Under the pieces are notes generated by a model. It made no database searches. It was not told the origin of the DNA and saw nothing but the letters and a program-made list of their open reading frames with translations. A stretch of 64,000 nucleotides of DNA from NCBI GenBank assembly GCA_016191785.1, contig JACPVJ010000172.1:1-64000 (forward strand). Reading direction: 5' to 3'. A program made the translations under genes and the position numbers. Below, piece after piece: positions 26,716 to 35,095 of the stretch (positions within the stretch are counted from its first letter, which is position 1; each line of letters begins with the position of its first letter). This stretch comes from Myxococcales bacterium (GTDB lineage: Bacteria; Myxococcota_A; Polyangia; Polyangiales; Polyangiaceae).

Positions 26716-27678
26716 GTGATCTCACGCAGCAGCCTGGGCTCGGCGATCTTGCTCGTGGCAGCCCTGCTCGCCTGCAGCTCTGGGAACCAGGTCACCCGGC
26801 GTTACGAACGCGTGGGAGCCTCGCCGCCGCTCGACGGCCCGAGGGCAGTGGGTCCGGTCGCGAAGAAAGGGGAGGGTTCGCTCCAAGGCGGCGCCACCGT
26901 CGCACGCGTCAAGACCCTCGAACGCGGCGTCGAACAGGAAGCCCCCTCCAACGTCGTGTCGCGAACGATGTTCCACGCCGGCTACTTCCGCGGCGTCACC
27001 CGCGGGCTCGAGCTCGGCGGCGCCGTGATGCTCGCGCACACCAAGAGCGGCGACCGCCTCGCTCGCGACGCCACGGCCGACCGCCTGGATGACACGCTCT
27101 TCGGCGGAGCCACCTTCAGTCTGCGCGGCGTGCTCATCGACGACGAGGTGTTCTTCCTGGTGGGAACCAGCGAGCTCGCGTTCTGGATGCTCCCGTACCA
27201 CGAGCGGGTCACCGAGTCGGTGAACAGCGGCCCCTTCATCCAGAAGCAAGATTTCGACGCCAGCGTCAACTACCTGCAGCTCCGCGTGGGGCTCTCCGCG
27301 GGAGTGCACGCGAGCCAAACGGTCTCGCTGGGCACAGGCTTGCTGTTTCAGAACTACCCGGTGTTCCTCAGCGCGACCCAGACGCGATATTGCGACCCCG
27401 ACTGCCACGAGGACGCGCCGGACCTGACCGAGTTTGGGACGGCGATGACTCCCTTCATGTGGCTCGGCTATGCGCCCGGCCGACTGTCGCTGTCATTTCA
27501 GGCCTGGACCACGGCCAGCGCGAGCCATGATCTCGCGTCGGCGCTGCCCTATGGAGGGACCTTCGTGCTCGGCTATCGGCTCGGCGGCGCGGACACCCCG
27601 ACGCGCGAGCCATCGCCACCGAGCGCAGCGGAGCCTCGCTCGCCAGGGCGCGAGCCGTACAGCCGCGAGCGCTACTGA
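26716..27678 (+). CDS. Lipoprotein, probably beta-rich, unknown function
   Basis: 320 aa from GTG 26716, preceded by a GAGGGGGG ribosome-binding site. Signal VISRSSLGSAILLVAALLAC. The body has many short alternating-hydrophobic strands (MFHAGYFRGV, LELGGAVMLAH, LRGVLIDDEVFFLVG, QLRVGLSAGVHA), which looks like an outer-membrane-type beta barrel, although a lipidated barrel would be unusual. One cysteine pair (CDPDC). The C-terminus is Pro/Ser/Arg-rich. No family recognised. Confidence 0.68.
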   Translation: MISRSSLGSAILLVAALLACSSGNQVTRRYERVGASPPLDGPRAVGPVAKKGEGSLQGGATVARVKTLERGVEQEAPSNVVSRTMFHAGYFRGVTRGLELGGAVMLAHTKSGDRLARDATADRLDDTLFGGATFSLRGVLIDDEVFFLVGTSELAFWMLPYHERVTESVNSGPFIQKQDFDASVNYLQLRVGLSAGVHASQTVSLGTGLLFQNYPVFLSATQTRYCDPDCHEDAPDLTEFGTAMTPFMWLGYAPGRLSLSFQAWTTASASHDLASALPYGGTFVLGYRLGGADTPTREPSPPSAAEPRSPGREPYSRERY

Positions 27679-27696
27679 ACGTGCCGACCTCGCAGG

Positions 27697-27788
27697 TCAC
27701 CGCACCCTCACCCACGTCCCCGGCCCCCGCGCGTCGCCGCTGCGCACCGAGTGCCACGTCTCGGGCACGTGGGGCGCGGTCCAGTCTC
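27697..27788 (-). pseudogene. C-terminal tail of an L,D-transpeptidase gene (relic 1)
   Basis: Minus-strand reading DWTAPHVPETWHSVRSGDAR to the stop duplicates the last 29 residues of the intact L,D-transpeptidase at 30865-32517 (which has DWTEPRVPETWH). Upstream of the Asp the DNA switches abruptly to the 279-bp repeat. The substitutions shared with relic 2 at 29.9 kb suggest both came from a second paralogue that was split. Confidence 0.75.
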
Positions 27789-27792
27789 TTCC

Positions 27793-28071
27793 TGCCCCCA
27801 CTCCCTCTTCAGGGACTTCCCAGGGTCGTCGTCGCCGCTTCGCGGCGCCGGTCTCCCCCAACGCCGGTGCACGCGGGGGTCGGGTCATGCCATGACTTGC
27901 GAGCGCGTTGCTGTTGCCCGCGCGCACGCGGCGGGGGGAGACACATCCTTCCCCCCCTTTGCGCGCTCGCCCCCCGAAGTGACGGACCTGGCCTGCGAGT
28001 GTACGCTTTCGTACGACCCTCATGACGGATGAAAGCAGGCTCCTCGAGCGAATCACGGTGACCCCCGAGAT
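27793..28071 (+). repeat. 279-bp direct repeat, copy A
   Basis: Nearly identical to 30020-30297. It begins TGCCCCCACTCCCTCTTCAG, contains the hairpin CGCCGC-TTC-GCGGCG, and ends within the first 17 codons of a DUF433-type antitoxin. Differences are a few substitutions and small indels in C/G runs and near the antitoxin start. Both copies are joined on the left to pieces of L,D-transpeptidase genes. Confidence 0.85.
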
Positions 28072-28288
28072 GTCGCTCGCTCCGCCCGTCCCGGTGGCCG
28101 AGATCGCAGCGGGCGCCGCGCCGGCGGGCGGTGACGAGCTCTCCTCCAGGGTGACCGCGCGGCGAAACGACGTAGCCTTGCTGCACGCTCCGCTCCGAGC
28201 GCGGTTAACCAATGGCTACGCCGCGCCGCCCGCCGGCCGGCGGGTTGTGCTCGCGAGCTACTTCAGCGTCGATACTTCGATGCGGTGA
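28022..28288 (+). pseudogene. Truncated DUF433 antitoxin stub
   Basis: Starts MTDESRLLERITVTPEM, like the intact antitoxin at 30248 (MTDEQSLLERITVNPEIF), then departs completely at the repeat boundary (about 28071) into an unrelated Ala/Arg-rich frame. The DNA-binding and toxin-contact parts of the family are absent, so no functional product is expected. Confidence 0.7.
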
Positions 28289-28298
28289 GGAAGGGGAG

Positions 28299-28874
28299 AT
28301 GATGAACCGGCTGGCTCGTTTCGCAGTGCTCATCGGCGCGGCAGCGCTCGCAGCGGGAGCTTGCGCCGCCGAGGACGACGGCACCGACTCCGATCCCTCC
28401 GGTCTCGATTGCACGACTTTGGCTCAGGCCGGCTGTTCTGCCCAGGTCTCCTGCACGTGGACCGGCGCTGCGTGCGTTCCCGCGGACGGCGGCGCTCTCG
28501 ACGCCTCGGAGTGCACGCTGCCGGCTTGCCCTGTTCCCAAATGCGGCCAGGTGTGGGTTGACGGGGGAATCGTTTGCATTGCTCGGCCGAACTGTGAAGC
28601 GCTGAGCGAAGCGGTCTGCACCGCGACGCTCGGCTGCCGGTCGGTCGTTGGCCGGCTGCCGGAGAGCCCCGTCGGCGGCGGGTTGAAGTTCGTGGGTTGC
28701 GGCGACGGGATCGACTCGCCGGGTTCGATGATCTGGTGCACGGCGAGCGACCCGAACGCGGACTGCTGGGTGTTGCCCGACACCGGCGTGCCGACCGGGT
28801 GGAAAGGTTGGCCGTGCGGCGATCCGAAGACCCACGCCGAGTGCATGGCGCAGGGGCCGTACGCCGGCGACTAG
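28299..28874 (+). CDS. Cysteine-rich lipoprotein
   Basis: About 191 aa from ATG 28299 (a second ATG follows directly; GAGGAAGGGG upstream serves either). Signal peptide ends LAAGAC. The mature part has about 18 cysteines in short loops (CSAQVSCTWTGAAC, CTLPACPVPKC, VCIARPNCEALSEAVC, CRSV) and ends CMAQGPYAGD. It has a decayed relative at 25.2-25.6 kb. Probably a disulfide-bonded surface protein; function unknown. Confidence 0.75.
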   Translation: MMNRLARFAVLIGAAALAAGACAAEDDGTDSDPSGLDCTTLAQAGCSAQVSCTWTGAACVPADGGALDASECTLPACPVPKCGQVWVDGGIVCIARPNCEALSEAVCTATLGCRSVVGRLPESPVGGGLKFVGCGDGIDSPGSMIWCTASDPNADCWVLPDTGVPTGWKGWPCGDPKTHAECMAQGPYAGD

Positions 28875-28910
28875 TCGCGGGCCAGGCTTCGGCTGCCACT
28901 GACGCGACGC

Positions 28911-29528
28911 TCAGCGTTCTCGCTCTCGCTCGCGCGCGGCCTGCTCCGAGAGGGCGCGGAAGCGGGAGGTGAGCATGGGGGCGTGCTGGTCGAGGTAGCC
29001 GCATACGGCGGGCTCGTCGACCAGGCCGGACTTCAAGAGCTCCACGATGTCGGCCTGGTCCCGCATCGCGAGTCGGATCAACTTGGTGACGATGACGACC
29101 TCGATGGGCGCGACGGGAACGCCCTCGCTCACGAGTGCGCCGTCGAACGCCGCCAGCAAGAACTCGCCGGCGACGTCGACCGGCAAATAGTCGATGCCCA
29201 CGCCTCCGATGGACTCGACCAGCTCGACCCTGGGCCTGTGGGATCCGTCTGCGTGGGTGTCCCACGCCTCCGGCGCCAGCAAGAGGTCGACGTCACCTGT
29301 CGCGCGGGGCCAGCCGTGTACGCCCACGGCGAGGGCCCCGATGGTGACGTGTCGAATTCCTGCGGCGGTCAAGCGCCGCGAGGCTTCCCGCAGCGCCGCG
29401 ATCACCCGCGGGTTGATCGCGCCGGCTTCGAGCTCGGAGAGCGTACGGCGTTGGGCGGGCGGCTGCGGGATCATGATCCAGGGACGCCCCACGAACCGCG
29501 GCGTCTTCGCGGGCTCGAGTATCAGCAC
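28911..29528 (-). CDS. Nucleotidyltransferase-fold protein (AbiEii/MNT-like)
   Basis: 205 aa. IGALAVGVHGWPRATGDVDL (about residues 62-81) is the nucleotidyltransferase signature with the paired aspartates; a downstream helix KLIRLAMRDQADIVELLKSG matches proteins used as toxins or antitoxins in MNT/HEPN or AbiE systems. No HEPN or AbiEi-like partner is adjacent, so it appears to be an orphan. The start could also be ATG 29474 (MIPQPPAQRRTLSELEAG). The C-terminus is charged. Confidence 0.72.
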   Translation of the reverse strand: MLILEPAKTPRFVGRPWIMIPQPPAQRRTLSELEAGAINPRVIAALREASRRLTAAGIRHVTIGALAVGVHGWPRATGDVDLLLAPEAWDTHADGSHRPRVELVESIGGVGIDYLPVDVAGEFLLAAFDGALVSEGVPVAPIEVVIVTKLIRLAMRDQADIVELLKSGLVDEPAVCGYLDQHAPMLTSRFRALSEQAARERERER

Positions 29529-29579
29529 GACTCTGCGAGCATAGCACGCGGTCGCCCCACGATCGGCACTCCGCCGACC

Positions 29580-29872
29580 TCACCCCTTCGGCGTGCCCAG
29601 CGAAAGGAGCCACGGATAGCCCCGGGTCAGGCGCTCGACGGTCAGGTGGCGCTCGAGCAAGCTCCGGAAGCGGTGGGTCGTGAACAGCTGAATGTGCTCG
29701 GGGTCGTTCCCAGGCGCGACAAGTTCTTTCCGCGCAGCAGGCTCGAGAGAAGGAACCACCGCTCGTGGGGACGGTGACGAGCAGGTGCTTGGGCTGCAGC
29801 TTCTCGCAGTCGGGCCAGATCGCCGTCGTTCACCTCCGCGGCCGCAAGCTCGGCGTCGAGATCCGCCGTCAG
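29580..29872 (-). pseudogene. C-terminal relic of a class I SAM methyltransferase
   Basis: Reading across frames gives LTADLDAELAAAEVNDGDLA, then KLQPKHLLVTVP, then HERWFLLSSLLRGKNLSRLG, then GNDPEHIQLFTTHRFRSLLE and a C-terminus ending WLLSLGTPKG. This order fits the end of SAM-dependent methyltransferases, but at least three frame changes are needed. The SAM-binding part is missing. It joins directly to L,D-transpeptidase relic 2. Confidence 0.55.
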
Positions 29873-30010
29873 GTGCCACGTCTCCGGGACGTGGGGCGCG
29901 GTCCAGTCGAACAACCACTTGGCGTCGCGGACCGAGAGGTTCACGCAGCCGCCGCTCTTGGGCTCGCCGAAGCGATCGTGCCAGTAGGCGGCGTGCAGGG
30001 CGAAGGGCAT
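29873..30010 (-). pseudogene. Internal fragment of an L,D-transpeptidase gene (relic 2)
   Basis: MPFALHAAYWHDRFGEPKSG through GCVNLSVRDAKWLFDWTAPH and VPETWH duplicates the catalytic segment of the intact YkuD protein at 30865-32517. It includes the active-site histidine and the SGGC cysteine but lacks everything before MPF and after WH. The right edge joins repeat copy B after about 10 bp; the left edge joins a methyltransferase relic. It cannot fold alone. Confidence 0.78.
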
Positions 30011-30019
30011 GTGTGTTTG

Positions 30020-30297
30020 TGCCCCCACTCCCTCTTCAGGGACTTCCCAGGGTCGTCGTCGCCGCTTCGCGGCGCCGGTCTCCCCCAAAGCCGGTGCACG
30101 CGGGGGTCGGGTCATGCCATGAGTTGCGAGCGCGTTGCTGTTGCCCGCGCGCACGCGGCGGGGGGAGACGCATCCTTCCCCCCTTTGCGCGCTCGCCCCC
30201 CGAAGTGACAGACCTGGCCTGCGAGTGTACGCTTTCGTACGACCCTCATGACGGATGAACAGAGCCTCCTCGAGCGAATCACGGTGAACCCCGAGAT
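30020..30297 (+). repeat. 279-bp direct repeat, copy B
   Basis: The counterpart of 27793-28071, one base shorter. Here the antitoxin gene at its right end is complete, so copy B is probably the older arrangement and copy A the duplicate. The internal hairpin (CGCCGC-TTC-GCGGCG) and the stretch of C runs are kept. Confidence 0.85.
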
Positions 30298-30502
30298 CTT
30301 CGGCGGCAAGCCCATCATTCGCGGGCGACGTTTGGCTGTCGAGCATGTCCTCGACATGCTGGCAGCAGGGGACTCCGTGGAGACGATCTTGGACGGCTAT
30401 CCTTGGCTGGAGCGCGAGGACGTTCAAGCCTGCCTCGTCTACGCGCGCCGCGTGGTAGCGCACGAGCGCATCGAGAGCCTCGACCTGAAAACCGGGACGT
30501 GA
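30248..30502 (+). CDS. DUF433 (VapB-like) antitoxin
   Basis: 84 aa, full length for the DUF433 family: ERITVNPEIFGGKPIIRGRR then LAVEHVLDMLAAGDSVETIL and DGYPWLEREDVQACLVYARR, the helix-turn-helix core of these small antitoxins. They bind a DUF5615 PIN-like toxin and repress their own promoter. The stop overlaps the toxin's GTG by 4 bp (GTGA), the normal coupling. The promoter would lie inside repeat copy B. Confidence 0.85.
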   Translation: MTDEQSLLERITVNPEIFGGKPIIRGRRLAVEHVLDMLAAGDSVETILDGYPWLEREDVQACLVYARRVVAHERIESLDLKTGT

Positions 30503-30833
30503 AGGTCCTGCTCGACACTTGCGTATCTGGGAGGGCCGCGGAGGCGCTTCGCGGGCGCGGAGACGACGTCGTTTGGGCAGGCGAGTGGCGAGTGGATCCC
30601 GGGGATGACGCAATCATCGCACTTGCGCACGGCGACGGACGGATCCTCGTGACCCTGGACATATCGCGTTGAGGCGACCCCACGCGGGAATCGTCCGCCT
30701 GGTCGGGCTTCGTTCCGCAGAGCAGGGCCCCACCGCGCTGACTGTCATCGAGCGCTACGCGGAAGAGCTCGGGCGCGGCGCGCTAATCACGGTGCAAACA
30801 GGACGCATCCGCGTTCGTACTGCCGGAACCTAG
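30499..30833 (+). pseudogene. Broken DUF5615 PIN-like toxin
   Basis: Begins VKVLLDTCVSGRAAEALRGRG and GEWRVDPGDDAIIALAHGDG with VTLD as in the family, then stops at 30672 after 57 residues. In another frame the rest of the family follows immediately: RRPHAGIVRLVGLRSAEQGP to RIRVRTAGT and a TAG at 30831. A deletion of about 16 bp has removed the expected KDFGELA-type segment, including an acidic residue of the PIN-like site. Probably inactive. Confidence 0.75.
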
Positions 30834-30864
30834 CCCTCGCCGCTGGGCCCGTGCCGCGTTCCGG

Positions 30865-32517
30865 TCACCGCACCCTCACCCATGTCCCCGGCCCTCGCGC
30901 GTCGCCACTGCGCACCGAGTGCCACGTCTCCGGCACGCGTGGCTCGGTCCAATCGAACAACCACTTGGCGTCGCGGACCGAGAGGTTCACGCAGCCGCCG
31001 CTCTTGGGCTCGCCGAAGCGATCGTGCCAGTAGGCGGCGTGGAGCGCGAAAGGCATGTAGAAGAACTGGGTGAACGGGACCTCCGAGAGGTAGTAGCTCT
31101 TGCGCTCGGGGTCGGGGGTCATGGTCGTCGAGCGGTGCTTCCACTCGATGCGGAACGTCCCCGTGGGCGTGGTGAACTTGGCGCGACCGCCGGCTTCACG
31201 GCGATAGCCGTTGGCGCCGGGTGAGATCAGCGTGGCGAACACCGCGCGCTCGCCCTCGTAGGCCACCAGCGTGCCGCGGAAGATGCTGATGTCGACCCAT
31301 TTCTCGCCGTCGGCCAGCGCGAAGCCGCGGGGCGGGCGCTCGTCGATCATCGTCGCGTCGTGCTCGCGGATGTACGCGCCGTCGGTCGTCTCAAGGTAGC
31401 GCACCCGGCGCTCTTTGCGATAGCGACCCGTGAGGCCGACGGACGCGAGGCGGGGCCAGCTGTCGGGGGTCTCGGCCATGGCCCCGGGGGTGTCGTCCTC
31501 GCGGAAGCCCGCGAGCGGATCGGGATCGTCGGGGTTCGGCTCGTGGACGTCGAGCTCGCCCTCGAAGCTCACCGGCGTGAGATCCGAAGCCGTGGCGACC
31601 ACGCGGAACTTGGGCTTGGCGTCGTGGCGTATGAAAGCCAGCGGCAGGCGCACGCGCTCGCCGTCGATGTGCACCCCGCCGAACGGCGACGGCTCGAGCG
31701 AGACCAGCTTGTCCTTCGGTGCGACCAACAGGTCGTCGGTCAGGACCCAGCTACGGCCGTCGGCCACGAACTCGTCGGTCCAGGCGATGGCGGAACGGGC
31801 CGGGATCCACTTGGCTAAGGGGCGGGTCTCGTGGGGCGCGACCGCCAGGGAGGCCGGCGAGAGCGCGCCGCTCGCGAGCAGATTGGGCGGAGCTCCCGTC
31901 GCGGTGTCGAGATCGACGTTGCGTAGCGCCGCGGGCACCCGGACGGGCTCACGACCTTCCTTCTTGGCGGCGCGCAGCTCTTCGAGACGCGCGAGGTGGG
32001 CGTCGAGCTCGAACTCGGTGCGGCGCTGCTCGTCGACGGTCGGCAGCTTGCGGTAGAGCAGCCCTTCGCGCGACGTGCTCCAGCCGAGGGGGATGGCTTT
32101 GTCGAAGTCGCCGTGGTGCGCACGCTTGGCGAGGAGCACGGGATGGGTGTCGACGTCGAGGGTGGTGCTCGGCTCGAGGCAGACGTAGCCCTCGGGCTCG
32201 ACGGCGTACCAGCCCTTGGCACAACCGTCGGTGCCGACCGACGCGGGCTCGCGCAGCGGAACCACCGCGCCGATGTGCAGCTGCCCGATTTCGGGGGAGG
32301 TGGCGCGGGGGCTCTGCCGCACGAAGACCCGTGACGAGAGGGCGCCGATGCTCGCTCTGCGCGGGGCCTCGGCCGGCGGCGGGGTGGGGTACTCCGGCGG
32401 CGGCGAGGCGGGCGAGACCGCCGACGACGCTTGGGCCGGATCCGGTGGCGCGGGCGCCTGCCCGCACGCCCCGAGGGCGAGCGCGGAGCAGAGGACGAGC
32501 CGTCGACCCGGGGCCAT
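30865..32517 (-). CDS. L,D-transpeptidase (YkuD) lipoprotein with SH3-like domain
   Basis: 550 aa. Lipoprotein signal MAPGRRLVLCSALALGAC (Cys18), Pro-rich linker, SH3-like region (about 55-120), then a long middle part and a C-terminal YkuD catalytic domain. The active site is HAAYWHDRFG (His493) to SGGCVN (Cys509). Such enzymes form 3-3 peptidoglycan crosslinks or attach proteins to the wall. The TPTGTFRIEWKH strand and LISPGANGYRREAG loop also fit the fold. Two fragments of a relative lie at 27.7 and 29.9 kb. Confidence 0.88.
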   Translation of the reverse strand: MAPGRRLVLCSALALGACGQAPAPPDPAQASSAVSPASPPPEYPTPPPAEAPRRASIGALSSRVFVRQSPRATSPEIGQLHIGAVVPLREPASVGTDGCAKGWYAVEPEGYVCLEPSTTLDVDTHPVLLAKRAHHGDFDKAIPLGWSTSREGLLYRKLPTVDEQRRTEFELDAHLARLEELRAAKKEGREPVRVPAALRNVDLDTATGAPPNLLASGALSPASLAVAPHETRPLAKWIPARSAIAWTDEFVADGRSWVLTDDLLVAPKDKLVSLEPSPFGGVHIDGERVRLPLAFIRHDAKPKFRVVATASDLTPVSFEGELDVHEPNPDDPDPLAGFREDDTPGAMAETPDSWPRLASVGLTGRYRKERRVRYLETTDGAYIREHDATMIDERPPRGFALADGEKWVDISIFRGTLVAYEGERAVFATLISPGANGYRREAGGRAKFTTPTGTFRIEWKHRSTTMTPDPERKSYYLSEVPFTQFFYMPFALHAAYWHDRFGEPKSGGCVNLSVRDAKWLFDWTEPRVPETWHSVRSGDARGPGTWVRVR

Positions 32518-32563
32518 GGGCGGAATATCGCGGAGAGCGCGCGATCGGGCCCAGATTCTGGGG

Positions 32564-33487
32564 TCAGCCGATCTGAACCGAGCGGCGGCTGAGGCTCCCG
32601 TACTCGAACCCCTGCACGGGAAAGCTCACCGGCGGGGTGCCGAGGCTCGCCGCCCCGGCCACCACCAGCAGCGGCTGCAGGTGCTCTTCCGTCGGGTGGT
32701 TGTCGCGCAGGGCCGGGGCTTTGTGGGCGTAGTCGAGCAGCGCGTCGAAGTCGTGACGGACCAGCGCCTCGGCGACCCAGGTATCGAAGTCCGAGGCCCA
32801 GGCCGGGGTCGATGCGCCGCCTCGCCAGTCGAGCCGGCGAAGGTTGTGGGTGATGTTGCCGCTGCCCAGGAGCAGCACGCCCTCGTCGCGCAGCGGCGCC
32901 AGGCGCTGCCCGAGCGCGAACAGCTCGCGCGCGCCCAGCGCGCTCGGCATCGAGATCTGGAGCACCGGCACGTCTGCAGCGGGCAGCAAGTGAACCAGCG
33001 GCACCCACACGCCGTGATCCAGAGCGCGCGTAGGCTCGCGCCGAGTCGCGTGGCCGAGCAGGGTCGCGACGCGGGTCCCCAGATCGGGTGCTCCCGGCGC
33101 GGGGTACTCGACGCGGTACAGCTCGTCGGGGAAACCGTGAAAGTCGTACATGAGCGCGCGCCGCTCGGTGGTGCCGATGGACACCGGCTGGCCCTCCCAG
33201 TGCGCGCTCACCACCAGCACTGCGCTCGGTCGCGCCAGCGCCTCGCCCCAGCGCCTGAAGTCCGAGCCGCGAGTCAGGTCGAGCGCGAGGGTGGGCGCGC
33301 CGTGCGCGACGAACCCGACCGGCATGCGCGAACCCAGTGCGGGCGGGGTGGGTGAGGGCTCCGAGCTCGCCATCGTGGGTGCATCCTCTCGACGTGTGCG
33401 CGCTCCGAGCGCGACCGCGCCAACGCCGAGCGCGCCCAGGCAGAGGCCCGCTCCGAAGCGGCGTCGCGAGATCGGGGACGCGGACAT
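32564..33487 (-). CDS. Class III ring-cleavage dioxygenase (DODA/YgiD-like), Tat-exported
   Basis: 307 aa. The N-terminus MSASPISRRRFGAGLCLGAL is a twin-arginine signal. The catalytic domain has AHGAPTLALD (His62), SAHWEG (His96), DHGVWVPLVH (His158) and NHPTEEHLQPL (His264, His269), the pattern of extradiol dioxygenases acting on DOPA-type catechols. A Tat signal on a YgiD-like enzyme is unusual, since E. coli YgiD has none. It ends 46 bp before the start of the L,D-transpeptidase gene on the same strand. Confidence 0.85.
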   Translation of the reverse strand: MSASPISRRRFGAGLCLGALGVGAVALGARTRREDAPTMASSEPSPTPPALGSRMPVGFVAHGAPTLALDLTRGSDFRRWGEALARPSAVLVVSAHWEGQPVSIGTTERRALMYDFHGFPDELYRVEYPAPGAPDLGTRVATLLGHATRREPTRALDHGVWVPLVHLLPAADVPVLQISMPSALGARELFALGQRLAPLRDEGVLLLGSGNITHNLRRLDWRGGASTPAWASDFDTWVAEALVRHDFDALLDYAHKAPALRDNHPTEEHLQPLLVVAGAASLGTPPVSFPVQGFEYGSLSRRSVQIG

Positions 33488-33646
33488 GACAGCAGCCGAT
33501 TTCTAGTGCTGGCGCTCGCCGCGTCTAGGCTGCAAGCCGGCCTGTGCCAACGCGGCCCTGGCACAGTTCGCGGCGTGGGGGTCGCGCCGCGTGCGGGAGA
33601 CGGGCGGACTATCTCGCGTGGCACGCAGCGTGCAGTCGCGCGCGCC

Positions 33647-35095
33647 GTGTTCTTACGGACCTGGGGTTACCTTGTGGCGGGGCTCGCGGCGGCGGCCTGC
33701 GGCTCGAAGAGCGGGCTGTTCGAGAGCGGCGCGACGGCCGCGGGCGGCGGAGCGGGCAGTGGCGGCGCCAGTTCTGGCGGGGCCGGCAGTGGCGGGGCTG
33801 GCAACGCGGGTGGCAGCGCAGACGCAGGCGCAGACGCGCCGCCTCCGTTGCCCGACTGCACGTACGTCTTGCACGACGAGCCCATCGTCCTCTTCACCTA
33901 CGGTGACGGCGTTCGCACTCCCATGCTCGCGCGGCTCTCGGGCGGGAGCCCTGGCGTCGCGGCGCGCGTTGCCTTCGGCTTGATCCACGAGCACTTCTGG
34001 CACCCCGACATCCGAGTTGCGGACGTCTCCGTGGGTCCGGCATGGCCCGAGGGCGTCAGCGTCACGCACCCGATGACTCTGTACGGAATCGACGCGCACT
34101 CGGGCGGCCAGCTGGTTCCCGCGGCAGATGGGGGGCTCGCGCTCTTCTATTACCACGCCGACGAGGCGAGCCCGAACGTGACCCCGGGGCTGATGTTCCG
34201 CCGCTTCGACACCGCGGCGTGGAAGCCACTGCCCGAGGTGTTCGTCGACAAGAACGCGGACTACGGCTTCTCGATCTCGCCCGGTCCCGTCGCCTCGCAG
34301 AAGGGCGCGAGCGGTCAGGGCTATGTCGTGAGCTATCGCGGTCCCGTCGAGACCGACGGCGCGTACATCACGTCCACCTCGGTTCGAATGATCGACACCG
34401 AAGGCGCGGTGGTCGGTGGTCCCGTCGCGGTCGACTCGCCGGGCCCTTATCCGGGGACGGGCGCCACCAGCGTGTTTAGTGGCAGCACCCACCTGGTGGC
34501 TTCGAATGCGCGGGCCTGCCCGGGGGAGGCTCCCGAGTGCGCGCCGCGGCTGACGGTCGCCAGCCTCGGCAAGCTCGGGCTCTCGACCACGGCAACCGTG
34601 CCTCCGAACCCGAACCGTCGTGCGCGCTCCCCGCTCGTGCGGGCGCACGAAGGCAACATCTGGGCGGTGTGGCGCGAACAGCTCTTGGGCGCGAAGCCGG
34701 AAAATGATCCGCCCAGCACCATGCGCCTGGTGGCGATCGACGCGAGCGGGCAGCTGGCCACCGTGCCCTGGCAGGTCGATGCGCACCCGGATGCCGGCGC
34801 CGACCTGTCGGTCTCGGATCAGGGCGTGCTGATCGCGTGGGGTGAGCGCGTCGATCCCAAGCTTTCGCCCCAGACCGTGGGGCACTCGCGCCTTGCCCTG
34901 CGGCAGTTCGGGAAGGCCGGGCAAGAGCTGCAAGAGCTGACCGTGCCGACCACCGAGCTCACCGGGGGCAGCGCCTATTCCGTGCTGACCCTGGCCGAGC
35001 CGCGCGCGCTGCTGGTGGCCTGGACGGCGCGAAGCGAGAAGGCCGCCGGGAAGACCGAGGCGTACCTGGCTCGCTTCGACTGCGCTGCGCCGTGA
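33647..35095 (+). CDS. Lipoprotein with Gly/Ser linker and possible beta-propeller domain
   Basis: 482 aa from GTG 33647, chosen because it yields the signal VFLRTWGYLVAGLAAAAC. A GAGSGGASSGGAGSGG-type linker precedes a 400-residue domain of repeating strand motifs (GGLALFYYHADEAS, GYVVSYRGPVET, GNIWAVWREQLLG, GVLIAWGERVD), resembling beta-propeller proteins. Its stop touches the stop of the convergent next gene with no gap. Confidence 0.72.
   Translation: MFLRTWGYLVAGLAAAACGSKSGLFESGATAAGGGAGSGGASSGGAGSGGAGNAGGSADAGADAPPPLPDCTYVLHDEPIVLFTYGDGVRTPMLARLSGGSPGVAARVAFGLIHEHFWHPDIRVADVSVGPAWPEGVSVTHPMTLYGIDAHSGGQLVPAADGGLALFYYHADEASPNVTPGLMFRRFDTAAWKPLPEVFVDKNADYGFSISPGPVASQKGASGQGYVVSYRGPVETDGAYITSTSVRMIDTEGAVVGGPVAVDSPGPYPGTGATSVFSGSTHLVASNARACPGEAPECAPRLTVASLGKLGLSTTATVPPNPNRRARSPLVRAHEGNIWAVWREQLLGAKPENDPPSTMRLVAIDASGQLATVPWQVDAHPDAGADLSVSDQGVLIAWGERVDPKLSPQTVGHSRLALRQFGKAGQELQELTVPTTELTGGSAYSVLTLAEPRALLVAWTARSEKAAGKTEAYLARFDCAAP

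Noticed and set aside
28911-29528. Complete AbiE or MNT/HEPN defence system
   Set aside because: Only the nucleotidyltransferase is present; no partner gene lies on either side.
27793-30297. Insertion sequence bounded by the 279-bp repeats
   Set aside because: No transposase between the copies, and the repeats include the start of an antitoxin gene and lack terminal inverted repeats.
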